From a virus, in the IMG/VR virus record IMGVR_UViG_3300025892_000031, positions 1-50,778 of that record: a stretch of DNA of 50,778 bases; one strand, written 5' to 3'. Made by a program: the position numbers and the translations under genes. Under the pieces are notes generated by a model that was given only the letters and a program-made list of their open reading frames with translations, made no database searches and had not been told where the DNA came from. Positions 47,465 to 50,778 of this stretch are shown one piece after another. How positions within the stretch are numbered: position 1 is the stretch's first letter; every line of letters begins with the position of its first letter.

Positions 47465-48337
47465 CTATTTTTGTGTTTCTATATATGCTCTAAAAACTTC
47501 ATTTGGATCAACCATAATATTTCTAGGATCACTAGGTACATGATTTTGTTCAACCCATCTTCCTTTTTTCATATGATAGTGAAGATTTTTATTTTCTTCA
47601 TAACCAAATTGTGTCCATCTTGTATTACCCCATATAACAACTCCAGCATTTTCTGTTGAAGCTGCAAAGTGTTGTAAACAAGAATCTATTGCAATAAATC
47701 CTTTTGATTTTTTTAATAATTCATGCATGTAAATCCAATGCTTATCTAACTTGATAGTGTCAGGATAAGCAGGTTCATTTGTAGGTGTTACATCAATTAT
47801 TGTTAAATTTTTGTATCGACCTTTAATTAATCTTATTACTTCACTTGCTAAGTAATGTGGATAGTTTCGACCTGGATTTGAACTTACGTATTGATTTTGT
47901 ACATTTTGTTCAACAACTGCTTGACCACCTGAAAGTTGTACTAAAACAAAATCTTTAATTTTATTTTCTTCTAACCATTTATTTGTTTCGTCAGTATATT
48001 GATCTGTAAAAAGTTTAGGTTTCATATTTTTATTATATTTAACACCAAAATGATTACAGTATGATTCAATAATATGTTGTTCACCAAATTGAAAGTTTGA
48101 TTTATATGGTTCGCAATAGAAAATGTTATCTGACTTCATTATTCTGTCATCATTTAAATCAATACTTTTTTGATCAAACACCATACTTACATCTGGATTG
48201 CCACCAAATGCATGAAAATATGGAGTTAAAACTTGTATGCCTTGACCTGATTTTTTAACTAACTCTGGAATTAGAGCAGAAAATGTAGAACATTTACCAA
48301 TACCACCTTCAATAATATAAGTGTTCAGTTGTTTCAT
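47465..48337 (-). CDS. GT9-like (heptosyltransferase-type) glycosyltransferase
   Basis: The GT-B fold of ADP-heptose/LPS transferases is suggested by GGIGKCSTFSALIPELV, FVLVQLSGGQAVVEQ, LTIIDVTPTNEPAYPDTIKL, then MHELLKKSKGFIAIDSCLQH and FAASTENAGVVIWGNTRWTQ, where the SxxxH...A...G.T block lines the donor site. Its 290 aa are a little short for the family. AAAAGGTAATG lies upstream. It is the first gene after the fibre and its hairpin. Confidence 0.78.
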   Translation of the reverse strand: MKQLNTYIIEGGIGKCSTFSALIPELVKKSGQGIQVLTPYFHAFGGNPDVSMVFDQKSIDLNDDRIMKSDNIFYCEPYKSNFQFGEQHIIESYCNHFGVKYNKNMKPKLFTDQYTDETNKWLEENKIKDFVLVQLSGGQAVVEQNVQNQYVSSNPGRNYPHYLASEVIRLIKGRYKNLTIIDVTPTNEPAYPDTIKLDKHWIYMHELLKKSKGFIAIDSCLQHFAASTENAGVVIWGNTRWTQFGYEENKNLHYHMKKGRWVEQNHVPSDPRNIMVDPNEVFRAYIETQK

Positions 48338-48360
48338 AATTTTTCATTACCTTTTGTTAT

Positions 48361-48368
48361 TATTTAGT
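48361..48368 (-). promoter_or_regulatory. Late-like box (ACTAAATA) after the fibre hairpin
   Basis: Minus-strand ACTAAATA directly abuts the hairpin at 48369-48394 and lies 23 nt before the glycosyltransferase ATG, with AAAGG between. Confidence 0.45.
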
Positions 48369-48394
48369 GAAGTGAGCGATTTCTCGCTCACTTC
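48369..48394 (-). terminator. Hairpin after the fibre gene
   Basis: GAAGTGAGCGA/TCGCTCACTTC, a perfect 11-bp stem with a TTTC/GAAA loop, 25 nt after the fibre stop. The GAAA tetraloop (minus strand) favours stable folding. No strong U-tract follows. Confidence 0.7.
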
Positions 48395-48401
48395 TTAATT
48401 T

Positions 48402-48409
48402 TATTTATA
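48402..48409 (-). promoter_or_regulatory. TATAAATA box between fibre stop and hairpin
   Basis: Minus-strand TATAAATA in an AT-rich spacer just after the fibre stop. A transcript from here would carry the hairpin as its 5' end; it may be fortuitous. Confidence 0.35.
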
Positions 48410-48418
48410 TACTTGGTA

Positions 48419-50778
48419 TTAAACGATTTCAGTTAAATTAAATTTAAACTTCTTACCGTTATTGTTGTTGATGATATACAACACATCAGCACCCTCTTGG
48501 AGTGTCCAATTACCTGTTGTACCATCTACATCATTACCACCCGATTTGCCTTCATTACTTAAATGTAAGTCGGTAGTGTATACGTTGTTCCATCTTAATG
48601 ATGTTGTCCCTAAGTCTTGGGCAGCATCTGTGAACGGAACCACATTACCATTTGTTCTTACAGTGGATACACTAGAGTTACCAAGTGTTACCTCATTACT
48701 AGCGCCGTGAGAAGTAGGTTCTGCACGATAACCAATCAATGTGTTGTTTGAACCAGTAAAGGTAGCATTTGAACTTGTAGCTTCCCATAATGCCTTTGTA
48801 CCAATAATTGTATTATTTGTTCCACTTGCATTAGCATTAAATGCCTGGTGTCCAAGAGCAACGTTATAGTTACCATGTGTTTGGAAACTAGCAGCTTCAT
48901 AACCGATAATAGTATTTTTCTGACCAGTTACGTTTTTAGAAGCAGCTTGGAAACCAACAATTGTATTACCAATAGCAATAGTTTGATCACATGCAGCGTT
49001 ATATCCAATCGTAACGTTTCTTCTACCTGTTGTGTTGTTCTTTATAGCACAAGTACCAATAGCAATGTTTTGAACGCCAATTGTATTAGCGTTTAATGCT
49101 TGATAACCTATAGCTACGTTATCATTACCTGTTGTGGTATTTCTCAGTGCGAAACCACCAACAGCAACATTTTTAGCCGCAGATGATGTACATTGCATTG
49201 ATAAATGACCAATAGCAACGTTTTCAGTACCAGCTTGTATATTGTACATAGTCATACGACCAATAGCAATATTTTCACTACCTGTATTGTTACTTCCAAG
49301 TCTCATAGCAGAAGCACCAATAGCAACGTTTCCATTACCACCTTTGATAGACATACCTGCCTGATAACCGATGGCAACTGTACATTTACCAGTTACATTT
49401 GACCTCATTGCTGCATCACCTATAGCAACGTTTCTACAACCTGATGTATTAGAACATAAAACCGAATCACCAAGAGCTATATTTTCTTTACCGTTTTGAT
49501 TGCTTTTCAAAGCATATCTACCAACAGCTGTATTAGCACTTCCAGTTGTGTTGCATGACAACGCCTTATGACCAATAGCAGTATTGCTTTGACCTGTCGT
49601 AGTGTTAGTTAAAGCCATATGCCCAATTGCAAAAGAATGAGAACCACAAGAAACTGAGTGTGCCGCTTTGAAACCTATAGCGACATTGTAGTTGTTTGTA
49701 GTCATAGTTTTTAATGCATAAGAACCGATTGCAATAGAACATCCACTAGTAGTTAATCCACAAGCAGATTTAAAACCAATTACAATATTATGTTTACCAG
49801 ATGTAGCATTAAAAGCTGAATTATAACCAATTGCTACGTTACCACAACCTGTAGTATTTTTCTGTAAAGACCTATAACCTACAGCAACGTTTTTCTGACC
49901 ACCTGTAATTAATGATAAAGCGCCTTTACCTACAGCAACGTTTCTAGTACCTGATACATTACTTGACATGGTTCCATTACCTATAGCAACGTTCTCTGTT
50001 CCTATTGTGTTGTCCTTCATTGCGCTTTTACCTATAACAGTATTTTCTCCACCTGTAGTATTAGCACATAATGTACAAGAACCTATAGCAATGTTATTAT
50101 TACCAGTAGTAACTGCCGCTAAAGCATTAGTACCAATAGCAACGTTATTTGTACCAGTTACATTTGGAGCTGTTGTACCATCACCAGCAACCATGTTACT
50201 GTTTGAGTCTGCTGCAAATCCACCTCTATCACAAGCAACGAAACCTGTTCCGTCAAAAGCAATAGTTTGACCAGATGTAGCACCTAAACCAGGAACTCTT
50301 AACTTAGTTACATTAGCATCTCCTAATGTTACCTCATTTGTAGCCGTAGCACTTGAAGGTTCAGCATTGTATCCAATCGCTGTTAAGTTTGTACCTGTAG
50401 TGATAGTAGAACCAGTAGAATGACCAATAGCAGTGTTTTTAGCACCTGTTGTAATCTGATTTAAAGCACAAGAACCAATACCAATATTTTTGTCACCAAT
50501 CGTGTTGTATCTCATTGCTTGATCACCAATAGCTATGTTATCATCACTATTAACACCATTCAAAGTTTGATTTCCTATAGCAACGTTTCTACTTGCAGTG
50601 TAACTGTACATCAAAGCAGACCTACCTATAGCAATATTACAACTACCTGAAGTATTATAAAACATTGCATTGTGACCAATAGCAGTATTATATACACCTG
50701 TTGTATTACTTTTTAAAACTCCTGCACCAATTGCAATTGTTTTATTAGCTTGTCCAAATCCTAAAGCTCGACTACCTA
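48419..50778 (-). CDS. Beta-roll (YadA-head-like) tail fibre, N-terminus beyond window
   Basis: The frame stays open to the window edge, upstream of the first ATG at 50665, so at least 786 residues are visible. It is built of more than 34 short repeats of the N-x-A-(I/V)-G-x-x-A-(L/M)-x-x-(N/T)-T-T-G type, the left-handed beta-roll repeat of trimeric adhesin heads. A module ending in AEP...NEVTLG...V...R occurs twice, splitting the repeats into a short and a long block. The C-terminus LRWNNVYTTDLHLSNEGKSG, NWTLQEGADVLYIINNNNGK, KFKFNLTEIV is typical of marine-phage fibres. At least fifteen Cys residues are unusual. It should be a trimeric host-binding fibre. Confidence 0.9.
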   Translation of the reverse strand, partial: GSRALGFGQANKTIAIGAGVLKSNTTGVYNTAIGHNAMFYNTSGSCNIAIGRSALMYSYTASRNVAIGNQTLNGVNSDDNIAIGDQAMRYNTIGDKNIGIGSCALNQITTGAKNTAIGHSTGSTITTGTNLTAIGYNAEPSSATATNEVTLGDANVTKLRVPGLGATSGQTIAFDGTGFVACDRGGFAADSNSNMVAGDGTTAPNVTGTNNVAIGTNALAAVTTGNNNIAIGSCTLCANTTGGENTVIGKSAMKDNTIGTENVAIGNGTMSSNVSGTRNVAVGKGALSLITGGQKNVAVGYRSLQKNTTGCGNVAIGYNSAFNATSGKHNIVIGFKSACGLTTSGCSIAIGSYALKTMTTNNYNVAIGFKAAHSVSCGSHSFAIGHMALTNTTTGQSNTAIGHKALSCNTTGSANTAVGRYALKSNQNGKENIALGDSVLCSNTSGCRNVAIGDAAMRSNVTGKCTVAIGYQAGMSIKGGNGNVAIGASAMRLGSNNTGSENIAIGRMTMYNIQAGTENVAIGHLSMQCTSSAAKNVAVGGFALRNTTTGNDNVAIGYQALNANTIGVQNIAIGTCAIKNNTTGRRNVTIGYNAACDQTIAIGNTIVGFQAASKNVTGQKNTIIGYEAASFQTHGNYNVALGHQAFNANASGTNNTIIGTKALWEATSSNATFTGSNNTLIGYRAEPTSHGASNEVTLGNSSVSTVRTNGNVVPFTDAAQDLGTTSLRWNNVYTTDLHLSNEGKSGGNDVDGTTGNWTLQEGADVLYIINNNNGKKFKFNLTEIV

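Noticed and set aside
48848-50270. Plus-strand ORFs antisense to the fibre
   Set aside because: Repeats of the fibre create long open antisense frames; no signals support them.
48419-50778. CRISPR-like regular repeats
   Set aside because: The periodic sequence is coding and varies at most positions; it encodes beta-roll repeats, not identical repeats with unique spacers.

Overview
This window is a contiguous stretch of a T4-like (straboviral/myoviral) tailed-phage genome. It holds the T4 core replication set (gp41, UvsX, gp43, RegA, gp62, gp44, gp45, gp46, gp47, gp55, UvsW, UvsY) and the T4 virion block in T4 order (gp13-14-15-16-17-18-19-20-[gp67/gp68 positions]-21-22-23). All supported genes lie on the minus strand. 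The DNA is visibly AT-rich. It carries a bS21 ribosomal protein, Hsp20, a Prx5-type peroxiredoxin, peptide deformylase, a CobS/MoxR-type AAA+ ATPase with a VWA partner and two Sm-like proteins. This combination fits a marine T4-like phage, most likely a pelagimyovirus of SAR11 (HTVC008M-like) or a relative of the T4-like cyanophages. The host call is inference.

Layout, by + coordinates (transcription runs right to left). 1-2.5 kb: two large unassigned proteins, one with a ligase-like KxDG motif. 2.5-6.2 kb: gp41 helicase, UvsX and small genes. 6.1-8.2 kb: two DNA methyltransferases, a 26-aa four-Cys peptide and a 47-aa membrane peptide. 8.2-14.1 kb: DNA polymerase, Sm-like protein, RegA, gp62, tRNA-Thr and tRNA-Asn, gp44, gp45 and a DUF3310-like protein. 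14.1-16.7 kb: peroxiredoxin, a riboswitch-led small peptide, Hsp20, bS21 and small genes. 16.6-20.1 kb: AAA+ ATPase and VWA/HExxH protein. 20.2-23 kb: methyltransferase, GNAT, 2OG-oxygenase-like protein and deformylase. 23-29.1 kb: gp46, gp47, gp55, second Sm-like protein, UvsW, UvsY. 29.1-43.6 kb: capsid, portal, tail tube, sheath, terminase and neck genes. 43.7-48.3 kb: a surface-glycan-like cluster (glycosyltransferases, SAM methyltransferase, sulfotransferase). 48.4 kb to the end: a very long beta-roll fiber, cut by the window edge.

Two promoter classes can be read directly. Ten sites match a host sigma70-type promoter (TTGAC[A/T] or TTGAAA, spacer 17 or once 18, then TATAAT-like); these serve the replication and auxiliary genes. 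About fifteen sites match the T4 late box (NATAAATA, or a CTAAATA variant). In six cases the late box sits exactly 5 nt upstream of an ATG with no Shine-Dalgarno sequence, which predicts leaderless late mRNAs. Three early promoters (polymerase, DUF3310-like, gp55) also lie 5-6 nt from the ATG.

The most noteworthy element is a probable glutamine riboswitch (glnA/Downstream-peptide class) at 14950-15002. A late promoter is placed so that its transcript would start at the aptamer's first bases, and a 69-aa peptide gene follows. Next to it, the hsp20 leader carries a ROSE-like RNA thermometer candidate. Terminator-like hairpins abutting late promoters, and perfect AT-rich palindromes in the leaders of gp22, gp23 and gp18, add to a dense RNA-level regulatory layer. 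No gene-free stretch exceeds 300 bases; the longest, 15506-15743, holds the hsp20 promoters and three inverted repeats.
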